NCBI RefSeq assembly: GCF_026626705.1
Contig: NZ_JAPNKC010000001.1
Location: 7,086,001 to 7,150,000, forward strand
Direction: 5' to 3'
Source: Pyxidicoccus sp. MSG2
GTDB lineage: Bacteria; Myxococcota; Myxococcia; Myxococcales; Myxococcaceae
DNA: 64,000 bases
Under the pieces are notes generated by a model. The model had not been told where the DNA came from. It ran no database searches and was given only the letters and a program-made list of their open reading frames with translations. Made by a program: the position numbers and the translations under genes. The stretch's first letter is position 1; each line of letters opens with the position of its first letter. This document shows, in pieces, positions 8,029 to 16,900 of this stretch.

Positions 8029-9096
8029 GTGCGCCTCATGAGCGAAGCGCGCGCCCAAGGCTTCCGGGCCTCGCGAGTCCTGGCGCTCTTCGGGGCCTTC
8101 CTCGCGCTGGCCTGCGTCGCCTTCGCCGTGGCCGTGCGCTTCGGCGAGCAGCCCATCTCCCTCACCGCCGCGCTGACGGACCCGACCTCCACCGACGCGG
8201 TCATCTTCTGGTCCCTGCGCCTGCCTCGCGCGCTGCTCGGCGCCATCGTCGGCGCGGGGCTCGCCGTCTCGGGCACCACGCTCCAGGGCCTCTTGCGCAA
8301 CCCCCTGGCCGACCCCTTCGTGCTCGGTGTCTCCGGCGGCGCCGCGCTGGGCGCCACGGTGGCGCTCGCCGTGGGCCTGGCCACCGTGGGCGAGGTGGCC
8401 CCCGGCCTGGGCGGCGCGCTGTCCCGCCTGTCCGCCCCCGCGCTCTTCTCCTTCCTCGGCGCGGGCGCCTCCATCCTCTTCGTCCTCTCCGCCAGCCAGG
8501 GCCACGCCGCCCGCGCGCCCTACGCCGCGCTCCTCACCGGTGTCGTCTTCAACGCCTTTGCCGCCGCCGCCATCACCCTCGTGAAGACGCTGTCCGACCC
8601 GGACCGGCTCGGCGAAATCCTCTACTGGCTCTCGGGCGCCCTCGGCTACGAGCGCGGCGCCACGCTGGCCCTGTCCGCGCTCCTCCAGGCAGGCGCCATC
8701 GGCGTCATGTGGGCGCTGTCCGCGCGGCTCAACCTCCTGTCGCTCGGAGACGATGACGCGGCCACGCTCGGCGTGCCCGTGCGAGCCACCCGCCGTTGGC
8801 TGCTGCTGGCCTCCAGTGCCAGCGTGGCCGGCGCGGTGGCCCTCACCGGCCTCATCGGCTTCGTGGGGCTCATCGTCCCGCACCTGCTCCGGCTCGCCTT
8901 CGGTCCGGACCAGCGGCTCCTGGTGCCGCTGTCCGCGCTGGGGGGCGCCGCCTTCCTCGTGCTCGCGGACCTGCTGGCACGGCTGGCCTTCCCGCTCTTC
9001 GGCGCGGAGCCTCCCGTGGGCGTCGTCACCGCGCTCCTCGGAGGCCCGCTCTTCCTCGTCCTGCTGCGTCGCAGGGCCGGGCTGGGGCAGGTCTGA
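8029..9096 (+). CDS. btuC: ABC transporter permease of the FecCD/BtuC family
   Basis: A 355-aa inner-membrane permease with about ten hydrophobic segments. The family signatures are clear: PRALLGAIVGAGLAVSGTTL, LLRNPLADPFVLGVSGGAAL and, near the C-terminus, GLIGFVGLIVPHLLRL. It would form the channel for the BtuF-like protein, with the ATPase encoded at 17737-18519 as the likely energy subunit. The start is GTG 8029 or, equally plausible, ATG 8038. A second cobalamin riboswitch follows about 70 bases after the stop, so this gene closes the first transcription unit. Confidence 0.92.
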   Translation: MRLMSEARAQGFRASRVLALFGAFLALACVAFAVAVRFGEQPISLTAALTDPTSTDAVIFWSLRLPRALLGAIVGAGLAVSGTTLQGLLRNPLADPFVLGVSGGAALGATVALAVGLATVGEVAPGLGGALSRLSAPALFSFLGAGASILFVLSASQGHAARAPYAALLTGVVFNAFAAAAITLVKTLSDPDRLGEILYWLSGALGYERGATLALSALLQAGAIGVMWALSARLNLLSLGDDDAATLGVPVRATRRWLLLASSASVAGAVALTGLIGFVGLIVPHLLRLAFGPDQRLLVPLSALGGAAFLVLADLLARLAFPLFGAEPPVGVVTALLGGPLFLVLLRRRAGLGQV

Positions 9097-9132
9097 GGGT
9101 GCGACACCGGACGGGAGTGCCCTGTCCGAGCA

Positions 9133-9161
9133 TTGACAACGCCCGCCACCCGCCGTACTTC
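9133..9161 (+). promoter_or_regulatory. Predicted sigma-70 type promoter of the second B12 operon
   Basis: A perfect TTGACA (9133-9138) is followed after 17 bases by TACTTC (9156-9161). The predicted start near 9168 is exactly where the cobalamin riboswitch begins. It lies between the btuC-like stop and the riboswitch, so the following genes can be transcribed apart from the first operon. Confidence 0.6.
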
Positions 9162-9168
9162 CCGCCCG

Positions 9169-9360
9169 TCCTCGGTGCCGCCGTGATGCAACGGCGGCTC
9201 AAGGGAACCCGGTGTGAATCCGGGACTGCCCCGCAGCGGTGAGCAGGAACGAACGCCGTCGAGAAGCACTGGCCCTGAGTGGCTGGGAAGCGACGGCCAT
9301 TAGGTGGGTGCCCGTGAGGGCTCCCGCGCCTGCGAGTCCGAAAACCTGCCTTGGACCCGT
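9169..9360 (+). promoter_or_regulatory. Cobalamin riboswitch 2
   Basis: The conserved core is present: GATGCAACGGCGGCTCAAGG, then GGAACCCGGTGTGAATCCGG, GACTGCCCCGCAGCGGTGAG and the B12 box GAGTCCGAAAACCTGCC ending at 9350. This is the standard order for the class. It precedes a lipoprotein-lipoprotein-Rieske gene group, not a known transporter, which ties those genes to cobalamin. Between it and the start at 9512 lies a GC hairpin near 9478-9495 (CCGCCC/GGGCGG) that could act as the expression platform. Confidence 0.95.
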
Positions 9361-9511
9361 GCTCCATGCACGGCCATCACCGAAGCCTCCGAGGGGAGGC
9401 GACGGAGGTCTTCGCTCCCACGCGTCTTTGCGCCAGGAGCCAGCCTTCGTCCCCGCTCCTCGCGATTGAGGCCCAACCCGCCCGTGGGGGCGGAGAGGAA
9501 GCAGGACGCCG

Positions 9512-10819
9512 ATGAAGACCGCCGACCTGAAGCGCGCCGCACCCTGGACGATGAACGCGGCGCTCGCCGTGGCCACGCTCGCCCTGGCCCTGACCGCCAC
9601 CGGCTGCCGCCCCGAGTGCGTGGACGCCTACGACTGTCGCTCCGACAACGGCCAGCCCCCCGCGGGCGAGCGCTGGGTCTGCAGCGACGAGAAGTGCGAC
9701 ACCGCGCCCATCGACGAGGAGGAGCCCACGGCGGACGCCGGGACGGATGCGGGGACCGATGCTGGCACCGACGCCGGGACGGACGCGGGCACCGACGCCG
9801 GGACGGACCCGTGTGTCACGGCCACGTACGACGCGAAGCTGGGCACGCTGCAGCTCCAGACGGGCTTCCGCGTGGCCGAGGCCCCCGCGCTTCCGGCCGA
9901 CGTGGAAGCCGTGACCTCCACGCCCGGTCCCACGTACTCGCTCTATGCGGTGCGCGGCACCACCGGCAAGGACTCCGCGCTGTACTCGCTGGGCACGTGG
10001 CCCGACCTCCAGCTCGCCACCACGAAGCTCTACGACGTGGTCACCACGGCGGACCGCTCGGCCGCCGCCGACGTGTACTCCAGCGGCTTCCTCTCTCATG
10101 ACGGCCAGCGGCTGTTCGCCGGGTACACCACCGCGGCGTCGGGGGCTCCGGGCTCCATCGTCGCCTACGACATCGCCACGCCCGGCGACTCGACGTACGT
10201 CTCCGCGCCGAAGAACTACACCGCCGCGGCCTTCTCCGCCGACACCACCACCGCGCTGCTGGTCAATGGCGGCGGGGTGGGCTCGGCTTCGGACGGCCTG
10301 GGCGTCTACGCCCTGGTGACCTCCGCGAAGCCCTTCACCGCGACGAAGGTGGCCACCCTGCCCGCGAATGCGGGCGCGAGCGGCTACACCGCCGTGGCGA
10401 ACAACGGCATCACCGTGCTGGGCTACGCCGCGACTCCGGACTACGTGAACCAGGTCCACGCGGTGGCGCCGTCGAAGATGTCGCAGGCCCTCTCCTCGGG
10501 CACGCCGGTGGACCTGGGCGCGCAGCCGAAGTTCGACGTGGGCAGCAACTTCAGCGGCGTCGCGGCCTTCGGTGACGGCGTGGCCCTCAACCGCGGCGAC
10601 TTCAACTCAAGCTTCCAGTTCGTCGCCACGGACGTGTCGCGCTACCCGCTCACCATCGGCATCAGCAACGACGTCGCCATCAGCTCTCGCGTGCCGGTGC
10701 TCGTCTACGCGGACCAGTGCACCTCCGTGAATCTGCTGTCGTCGCTCGGTCCTGACCTGCTCGTGGGGCTGAAGGACAAGAACGGCCGCCGCCTCGTGCG
10801 CATCCAGCAGGCGCCGTGA
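9512..10819 (+). CDS. Lipoprotein with Asp-Ala-Gly-Thr linker and beta-repeat domain, B12-regulated
   Basis: A 435-aa lipoprotein: signal peptide with lipobox Cys at about residue 31 (LALTATGC), a short Cys-containing segment (PECVDAYDCRS, WVCSDEKCD), six DAGT repeats (about residues 75-98), then about 330 residues of short beta motifs with recurring small-residue turns. The pattern (YSLYAVRGTTGKDSALYSL, VYSSGFLSHDGQRLFAGYT, TAAAFSADTTTALLVNGGG) suggests a propeller-like fold. It is the first gene after cobalamin riboswitch 2, so it is expected to be made when B12 is scarce and may bind or handle corrinoids at the surface. No named family is recognised. Confidence 0.85.
   Translation: MKTADLKRAAPWTMNAALAVATLALALTATGCRPECVDAYDCRSDNGQPPAGERWVCSDEKCDTAPIDEEEPTADAGTDAGTDAGTDAGTDAGTDAGTDPCVTATYDAKLGTLQLQTGFRVAEAPALPADVEAVTSTPGPTYSLYAVRGTTGKDSALYSLGTWPDLQLATTKLYDVVTTADRSAAADVYSSGFLSHDGQRLFAGYTTAASGAPGSIVAYDIATPGDSTYVSAPKNYTAAAFSADTTTALLVNGGGVGSASDGLGVYALVTSAKPFTATKVATLPANAGASGYTAVANNGITVLGYAATPDYVNQVHAVAPSKMSQALSSGTPVDLGAQPKFDVGSNFSGVAAFGDGVALNRGDFNSSFQFVATDVSRYPLTIGISNDVAISSRVPVLVYADQCTSVNLLSSLGPDLLVGLKDKNGRRLVRIQQAP
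9734..9805 (+). repeat. Six tandem 12-bp repeats encoding DAGT
   Basis: Six in-frame 12-base units, GACGCCGGGACG and close variants, encode a flexible acidic linker between the lipid anchor region and the folded domain. Such linkers are common in myxobacterial lipoproteins, and the copy number could vary between strains. Confidence 0.95.
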
Positions 10820-11541
10820 GCCCGCGCCGCTCCATGCCATGGCGCCGGGGCGCGGTGCTCGCCGCGCTCCTGGCCCTCGCCGCCTGCGGTGGCGAGGACG
10901 GCCCCGCCACGCCCGACGCGGGCACCGGGATGGATGCCGGCACCGACGCCGGAGTCCGCCCTTCGGACCCGTACGCCGACGAGGTGGTCGAGTACGTGCC
11001 CGGAGACGGCGCCGGCTTCGGACAGGACCGCTTCCCCTCGGTGGTGCTCGGTCCTCCCGCCGGCGTGGGCCCGGACAACGGCTCGCTCGACGTGCTCTCG
11101 CTGGGCCGCCAGGGCCGCATCACCCTGCGCTTCATCGACGTGGCCGTCATCGACGGGCCCGGCGTGGACCTGCTCGTCTTCGAGAACGCCTTCGCCACCC
11201 CGGGCGGAGGCTCCTACGCGGAGACGGGCGTGGTGGAGGTGAGTGACGACAACGTCACGTGGAAGGCCTTCCCCTGCGCCTTCCGGGACGCGGCCGGGCG
11301 CTACCCGGGCTGTGCCGGCGTCCACCCCGTCATGGCCAACCCCGCCAACGGCGTCAGCGCCACGGACCCCGCCGTGGCGGGCGGTGACGGCTTCGACCTG
11401 GCCACCGTCGGCCTGCGCCGCGCTCGCTACGTGCGCATCATCGACAGCGGTGCCAACGGCTACGGCGACACGGCCGGAGGCTTCGACCTGGACGCCGTCG
11501 CCGTCGTGAATGGCGAGCCCCTTCAGGGCTCCTCGCCGTGA
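10816..11541 (+). CDS. Lipoprotein of B12 operon 2, cell-surface type
   Basis: A 241-aa lipoprotein whose GTG start overlaps the previous stop by four bases (GTGA). The signal ends in the lipobox LALAACGG (Cys about residue 24), followed by a short DAGT linker. The mature domain has segments VVEYVPGDGAGFG, LGRQGRITLRFIDVAVIDG, DLLVFENAF, ARYVRIIDSG and GFDLDAVAVVN. This FDLDAV-type ending is typical of secreted beta-sandwich proteins found beside TonB receptors and propeller proteins in several phyla. It may partner the upstream lipoprotein. The exact biochemical role is unknown. Confidence 0.85.
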   Translation: MSPRRSMPWRRGAVLAALLALAACGGEDGPATPDAGTGMDAGTDAGVRPSDPYADEVVEYVPGDGAGFGQDRFPSVVLGPPAGVGPDNGSLDVLSLGRQGRITLRFIDVAVIDGPGVDLLVFENAFATPGGGSYAETGVVEVSDDNVTWKAFPCAFRDAAGRYPGCAGVHPVMANPANGVSATDPAVAGGDGFDLATVGLRRARYVRIIDSGANGYGDTAGGFDLDAVAVVNGEPLQGSSP

Positions 11542-12059
11542 GCCGCGCTCCGCCTCCTCCCCATCTCGAGGAGGTGGACCGCCGCTCCGCGCTGCGCACC
11601 CTGCTGCGCTGCACCTGTGCCCTGGCCGCCGCCGGGGCCGGGTGCGGTGGGGAGTGGCGCGAGGCGGTGGTGCTCGACGCTCCGGCACCGGACGCCGGAG
11701 CCTGCTCGGAAGCGCCCACGCCGGGCACCGCCGGGGAGGGCTGGGTGGAGGTGAAGCTCGACGACTTCCCCGCGCTCCGCGAGCCGGGCGGGGCCGCCGA
11801 GGTGCGCGTCCCCCAGGCGCTGCTGGACGTGGTGGTGGTGCACACCTCGCCCGGCTGCTACGCGGCGCTCTGGCGCATCTGCACCCATGGAGACTGCGCC
11901 GTCGGGTGGAAGCCGGCGGAGGGGCTCTTGGAGTGCCCCTGCCATGGCTCGCGCTTCGGCCAGGACGGCCGCGTCCTCAACGGGCCCGCCACCCGCCCCC
12001 TCACCACCTTCCCGGCCGTGAGGGTGGGGACGTCCGTCTTCATCCACCGGCCCCGCTGA
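11538..12059 (+). CDS. Rieske [2Fe-2S] lipoprotein, B12-regulated
   Basis: A 173-aa protein with a twin-arginine-like N-terminus (DRRSALRTLL) and a lipobox (AGAGC, Cys about 36). The Rieske cluster residues are complete: C115-T-H117-G-D-C120 and C133-P-C135-H136-G-S. In the known fold C115, H117, C133 and H136 bind the cluster and C120-C135 form the disulfide, as in high-potential Rieske proteins. The GTG start overlaps the previous stop. There is no cytochrome b or oxygenase partner nearby, and the only context is a cobalamin riboswitch operon. A redox step on corrinoid outside the cytoplasm is possible but is inference. Confidence 0.92.
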   Translation: MSRAPPPPHLEEVDRRSALRTLLRCTCALAAAGAGCGGEWREAVVLDAPAPDAGACSEAPTPGTAGEGWVEVKLDDFPALREPGGAAEVRVPQALLDVVVVHTSPGCYAALWRICTHGDCAVGWKPAEGLLECPCHGSRFGQDGRVLNGPATRPLTTFPAVRVGTSVFIHRPR

Positions 12060-12209
12060 CCCCGGGGCCGCCTCCCCTGGCCCCCCCATACTGCCAGTCA
12101 TGACGCGGCGCGGAGTTCCTCGCCGGGAGTCCGGGTCCACCCCCTTGTGGGCCCGGTATTCACCTCCTTCTCTCAAGAGTCGGGAGAGTCGTGTAATGTC
12201 GGGCATTCG

Positions 12210-13898
12210 ATGTGGCAGATCATCATCAACGGGCCCGGCTACTTCGACACGTCCTACGATCTGCCCGAGGGCGTGACGAGCCTCGGCCGTGCGGACGAGA
12301 ACGACATCGTCCTGGGCGGCGACCTCGTCTCGCGCCGTCACGCTCGGCTGTACGTCGAGGGTGACATGCTGCGCATCGAGGACCTGGGCAGCCGCAACGG
12401 CAGCCGCGTCAACGGCGCGCCGCTGCAGGGCTCGCGTCCCCTCATCCCCGGCGACACGGTGGCGCTCGGAGAGAACACGCTCTCCGTCCGCCAGCCCAAC
12501 ACGGTGGAGAGCGCGGCCACGGAGATGGTGGACCTGGGCGCGGGCGGGGTGGTGCGCTTCGGCCACGGGCAGGACGTGGGCCCCGGCGTGCTCCTCGCGA
12601 AGAACGTGAAGGACGCGGACGTCCTGCGCCTGCTGGACAACGTGGGCTCCCTCCCCTTCGACGACACCTTCTCCACGGCCTCGCCGGTACCGGCCACCGC
12701 CAGCCCGCGCGTGGGGCAGGAGACGCTGGTGCTGCTGTTCCGCACCGCGGAAGCGCTGGCCACCGCCACCACGCTGTCCACCTTCCTCGACAACACCATG
12801 GACCGGTTGCTGGAGCGCACCGGCTCCACCACCGCCGTGGTGCTGCTCAAGCACTCCAGTGGCGCCCTCGTCCCCGCGGCCGTGCGCCACCGGGGCAAGC
12901 TGGCCAAGGGCGAGGTGCCCGTGTCGGACGCCATCGTCGAGGAGGCCCTGCGCCAGGGCCGCGCGCTCGCGGTGGACGACGTGCGCGACGACCGCCGCTT
13001 CGCCGGTCGCGAGAGCGTCATGCTCTACGGCGTGGACCGGGTGCTGTGCATCCCCATCGGCTCCGAGCCGCCCTACGCCGGCGTCCTCTACGTCAACACC
13101 GCCGCCAAGGGCGACACCAGCGTGGAGGTGATGCTGGACGCGTGCACCGCGGTGTCGCACCTGGTCGCCACCGGCGTGCAGAAGTTCGGCCCGCGTGACG
13201 GCTCGCCCGTGTCGGAGCGGCTGAAGCGGACGCTGGAGCGCTTCCACCCGCCGGACATCGCCGAGCGCCGCGCCGCCGAGGCCCAGCGCCAGGGCGGCAG
13301 GCTCCCCGGTCTGGAGGAGCGCAACGTCACCGTGTTGCATGTGGAACTGGTGAACTTCACCGCCGTGGCCTCGAAGCTGGGCGCGCAGCGGGCCACGCAG
13401 ATGCTCAACGACTTCCACTCGCGCATGAGCGGCATCGTCTTCAGCTTCGAGGCCACCGTGGAGGGCTTCCAGGGCGACTCCATGCGCGCGCTCTTCGGCG
13501 TGCCGTACGCCAAGGGCGAGGACTCGGTGCGCGCCGTGCGTGCCGCCCTCGCGGTGCGCGCCGACTGGGAGCGGGCCAACTTCCGCCGCCCCCAGGACGA
13601 GCGCTGCGAGCTGCGCATCGCCCTGCACACCACCCGCGCGCTGGTGGGGATGATCGGCAACGAGGTCCGCTCGGACTACACCCTGGTGGGGGAGGGGGTG
13701 GGGGTGGCCGGCTGGCTGGCTGCTACCGGCAGCCCCGGGCAGGTACTGATTACCGGCAAGGTCCTGGCCTCCGTCGGGGCCCGCTTCGACGTGCAACCCC
13801 TGGGAGAGAGGCTGCTTCGCCCTCCCAAGGACAGGATGGCCGCCTTCGAGGTGATTGAAGAGGATGTAGGCCAGCTCACCAACCCTGGCCTGCGGTGA
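12210..13898 (+). CDS. FHA-GAF-nucleotidyl cyclase domain protein, cyclase site degenerate
   Basis: A 562-aa cytoplasmic protein. Residues about 1-90 form an FHA domain (SLGRADENDIVL, SRRHARL, SRNGSRVNG). Residues about 170-330 look like a GAF domain (TLSTFLDNTMDRLLERT, VSDAIVEEALRQGRALAVDD, VLCIPIG). Residues about 370-545 are a class III cyclase homology domain (NVTVLHVELVNFTAVA, FQGDSMRALFG, DYTLVGEGVGVAGWL). The first metal Asp is Glu379 while the second, Asp423, is present, and the transition-state Asn and Arg are replaced by Gly498 and Trp502. Cyclase activity is therefore unlikely, and a sensing or scaffold role fits better. ATG 12210 was chosen because the FHA fold begins there. Confidence 0.88.
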   Translation: MWQIIINGPGYFDTSYDLPEGVTSLGRADENDIVLGGDLVSRRHARLYVEGDMLRIEDLGSRNGSRVNGAPLQGSRPLIPGDTVALGENTLSVRQPNTVESAATEMVDLGAGGVVRFGHGQDVGPGVLLAKNVKDADVLRLLDNVGSLPFDDTFSTASPVPATASPRVGQETLVLLFRTAEALATATTLSTFLDNTMDRLLERTGSTTAVVLLKHSSGALVPAAVRHRGKLAKGEVPVSDAIVEEALRQGRALAVDDVRDDRRFAGRESVMLYGVDRVLCIPIGSEPPYAGVLYVNTAAKGDTSVEVMLDACTAVSHLVATGVQKFGPRDGSPVSERLKRTLERFHPPDIAERRAAEAQRQGGRLPGLEERNVTVLHVELVNFTAVASKLGAQRATQMLNDFHSRMSGIVFSFEATVEGFQGDSMRALFGVPYAKGEDSVRAVRAALAVRADWERANFRRPQDERCELRIALHTTRALVGMIGNEVRSDYTLVGEGVGVAGWLAATGSPGQVLITGKVLASVGARFDVQPLGERLLRPPKDRMAAFEVIEEDVGQLTNPGLR

Positions 13899-13988
13899 AA
13901 ACCCCCCGCGTCCGGTTGACGGGTTGATGGAACGGGCCAGACCGGGGTTCAATGCTGTCCCCGCCCAAGTGGTGCCTCCCCACACCGC

Positions 13989-16900
13989 ATGAACGCCTCC
14001 ACCCAACCCGCCCGGCTGAGACCCTTCCGGCCCCAGCCCTTTGGCCGGTACACGCTCCTGTCGCACCTGGCGACGGGCGGCATGGGGGAAATCTATCTCG
14101 CGAGGCTGGAGGGCGCGCAGGGCTTCGAGAAGCTCTGCGTCATCAAGAAAATCCTCCCGCAGCTCGCGGCGGACCAGGAGTTCGTCGAGCGCTTCGTGGG
14201 CGAGGCGCGCACGCTGGTGCGGCTCAGCCACGGCTCCATTGCCCAGGTGCTGGACATGGGGCTGCACGAGGACGAGGCCTACATGGCCCTCGAGCACGTG
14301 GACGGCAAGGATTTGCGCAAGGTGGGCGCGCGCGTGCGCGACAGGCAGGTGCCGCTGCCGCTCACGTTCATCCTCTACGTCATCGGCCGGGTGCTGGACG
14401 CGCTCGCCTACGCGCACCGCAAGAAGGATGACGACGGGGAGGACCTGAAGCTCGTCCACCGGGACATCTCGCCGCAGAACATCCTCATCTCCTACGAGGG
14501 GGAGGTGAAGGTCATCGACTTCGGCCTGGCCAAGAGCCGGCTGTCGGCGGCGAAGACGAACCCGAGCATCATCCTGGGCAAGTTCCTCTACATGTCGCCG
14601 GAGCAGGCGCGGCACCAGCCGGTGGACCGCCGCAGTGACCTGTACGCGGTGGGGCTGTGCCTCTACGAGCTCATCTGCGGGAAGAATCCCTTCGACGGCG
14701 TGCACCCCGGCGAGCTGATGACGGTGGTGGCGCAGCCGAAGATTCCGCCGCTGGACGAGGCGGAGCCGCTCACGCCGCGCGCGGTGACGGCGCTGGTGGC
14801 CAAGGCGCTGGCGGTGGAGCCTTCGCAGCGCTTCCAGACGGCGGAGGAGTTCCGCGGGCGGCTGCAGACCTGCCTGATGGAAATCGACGCGAGCGCGGGC
14901 CCGGAGAGCGTCAGCCGGTTCATGCGCGAGCTGTTCGCCGCGGACTTCCAGTCCGAGCGCCGGCTGCTGGCGACCCTCAAGGAGGTGCCGCGCGTGCCCC
15001 CCGGCGAGGCGGGGCCGGAGGAGGGTGGCGGCGCGTCGCGCCCGGCGATGCAGGCCCTGCTGCCGGCGAAGACCATCCGCCTGGACGGGCCGGTGCAGCC
15101 GCTGTCCTTCCAGCCCACCCCGCGCAGCCGCGACGGCAGCGGCCCGGTGACGGACGGCGAGACGCGTCCCGGCGTCATGCTGGACGAGGCAACCCGGCCC
15201 GCCTTCCCGCTGGAGGCGCTGGAGGAAGAGGCCCGCGCCCGCGCCGCGCGCCAGGAGTCGTCGGAGTCGGCGTCCTCGCCCTCGTCCTCGGTGGAGGTGC
15301 GGCCGGAGGCCTTCGTGCGCCAGGGCCCCGCCGAGCCCGCCCCTGCCCCTGCCCCCGCTCCCGCCGTCCCCGTCGTCGCCCGCCCGGCCACGCTGACGCG
15401 CGAAGTCCCCATGGCGGTGCTCCCGCCCGAGGCGCTTCCGCCCGTGCCCGCGCCGCGGCCCGTGCCGCACGACCTCCGCCCCACCGAGCTGGCGATGCCC
15501 AGCGTCGGCTCCCGCGCGTCCCCGGAGATGCCCTGGGATGACGGGCCGGAGGCCCCCGCCGCCGCCAATGCGGAGTCGACGGACCCTCGCGCCGAGCCGC
15601 TCTCCGCGGAGCCGCGCGCCTTCTCGGTGCCGCCGCCTCCTCCGCCTCCGTCGCGCACCGGCATGCCGCCCGTTGCCTCCGCGCTCCCCGCGGTGGGCGC
15701 GCCTGCTCCGGCCCCCCGCCCGCCGATGGCGCCTGTTCCGGCGCAGGCGGGTCCCCGTCCGGGTGCGCCGTCGGCCGCCGCACCGGCGCCGTCTCCCACG
15801 GCGCCCGCGCAGGCTCCGCGCCCCGGTGCGCCCGCGGCCGTTGCTTCGGCGCCTCCTCCAGCGGGAGCGCCCGCCCGTCCGGCGATGGGCGCCACGCCTC
15901 CGCCGCCTCCACCGGCGTCCTCCGCCGAGCCGCCCCCGCGTCCGCAGGTGAGCGCCGGGCCACCGCCGCCGCCTCCGTCAGTGGCCCCCATGCGTCCGGG
16001 CGCGTCCGCCGCGCCCGTGCCGCCGTCCCCGTCCGCCGCGCCCGTGCCGCCGTCCCCGTCCGCCGCGCCCGTGGCGGCGCCCCAGCGCACCGGAGCGGTG
16101 ATGATGCCCGCGGTGACGCTGGTGACCGCGGCTCCGCCGCCGCCGCGCACCGCGTCCCTCACGGCGATGCCCATGGTGGTGCCGCCGCCCGCGGGCTCCA
16201 CGCCGTCCAGGGGCTCGCCCTCCGTTGCTCCCAACGCCGACCTGGACGTGGTGCCCGGAGTCGCCGAGGAAGATGATGCCGGGCTCGCCGCGCCTGGCGA
16301 CGGCGAGGAGAGCGCGGGCGAGTCGGAGATGCCCGTCCTCTCGCCCGAGGAGATGGGCCACTCCGAGGATGCGCCCCGGCCCGGCGACGGGGACACGCAC
16401 CCGCGCATCGCCCGTCCCTCGCGCACCGAGCGGCACGAGGACACGCAGCCCCGCGTCGCACGCGACTCCGACACGGACCCGCGCGTCCAGCAACGCCACG
16501 ACGACACGCAGCCCCGCGTGGTGCTGGACGAGGCGCTCCTGCGCGACGTGGATGGCGCCGACTCCGGTCAGGAGGAGAAGTCCGGACCGAACCGGCCCCG
16601 CGCCTCTCCGCGCCGCGCGCGTGCCTCCTCCGTGTCGATTCCCGCCCACCAGGGCGCCACCCGCCGCACGGGCTCGACTCCGGCCGTCCGTTCCGCGCCC
16701 GCGCCGTCGCGGGTGGACGACGAGGAGGACGACGACGTCCGCGTGTCCCTCACGTCGCACGAGGAGACGCGCCGCACGCCCATTCCCGTCCGCCCGGGCT
16801 CCGAGCCCGTCACCGCGCGCCAACCTGGCGAGAACACCCGCCGCACGGCGGTGCCCGCGCGCCCCGCGCGCAAGGGGACGGGGTTGCTGGCCGTGGGGCT

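Noticed and set aside
11523-15470. Very long minus-strand open frame
   Set aside because: It is antisense to recognised FHA and kinase genes; long antisense frames are expected at this GC content, and its translation is Arg/His/Ala-rich without domains.
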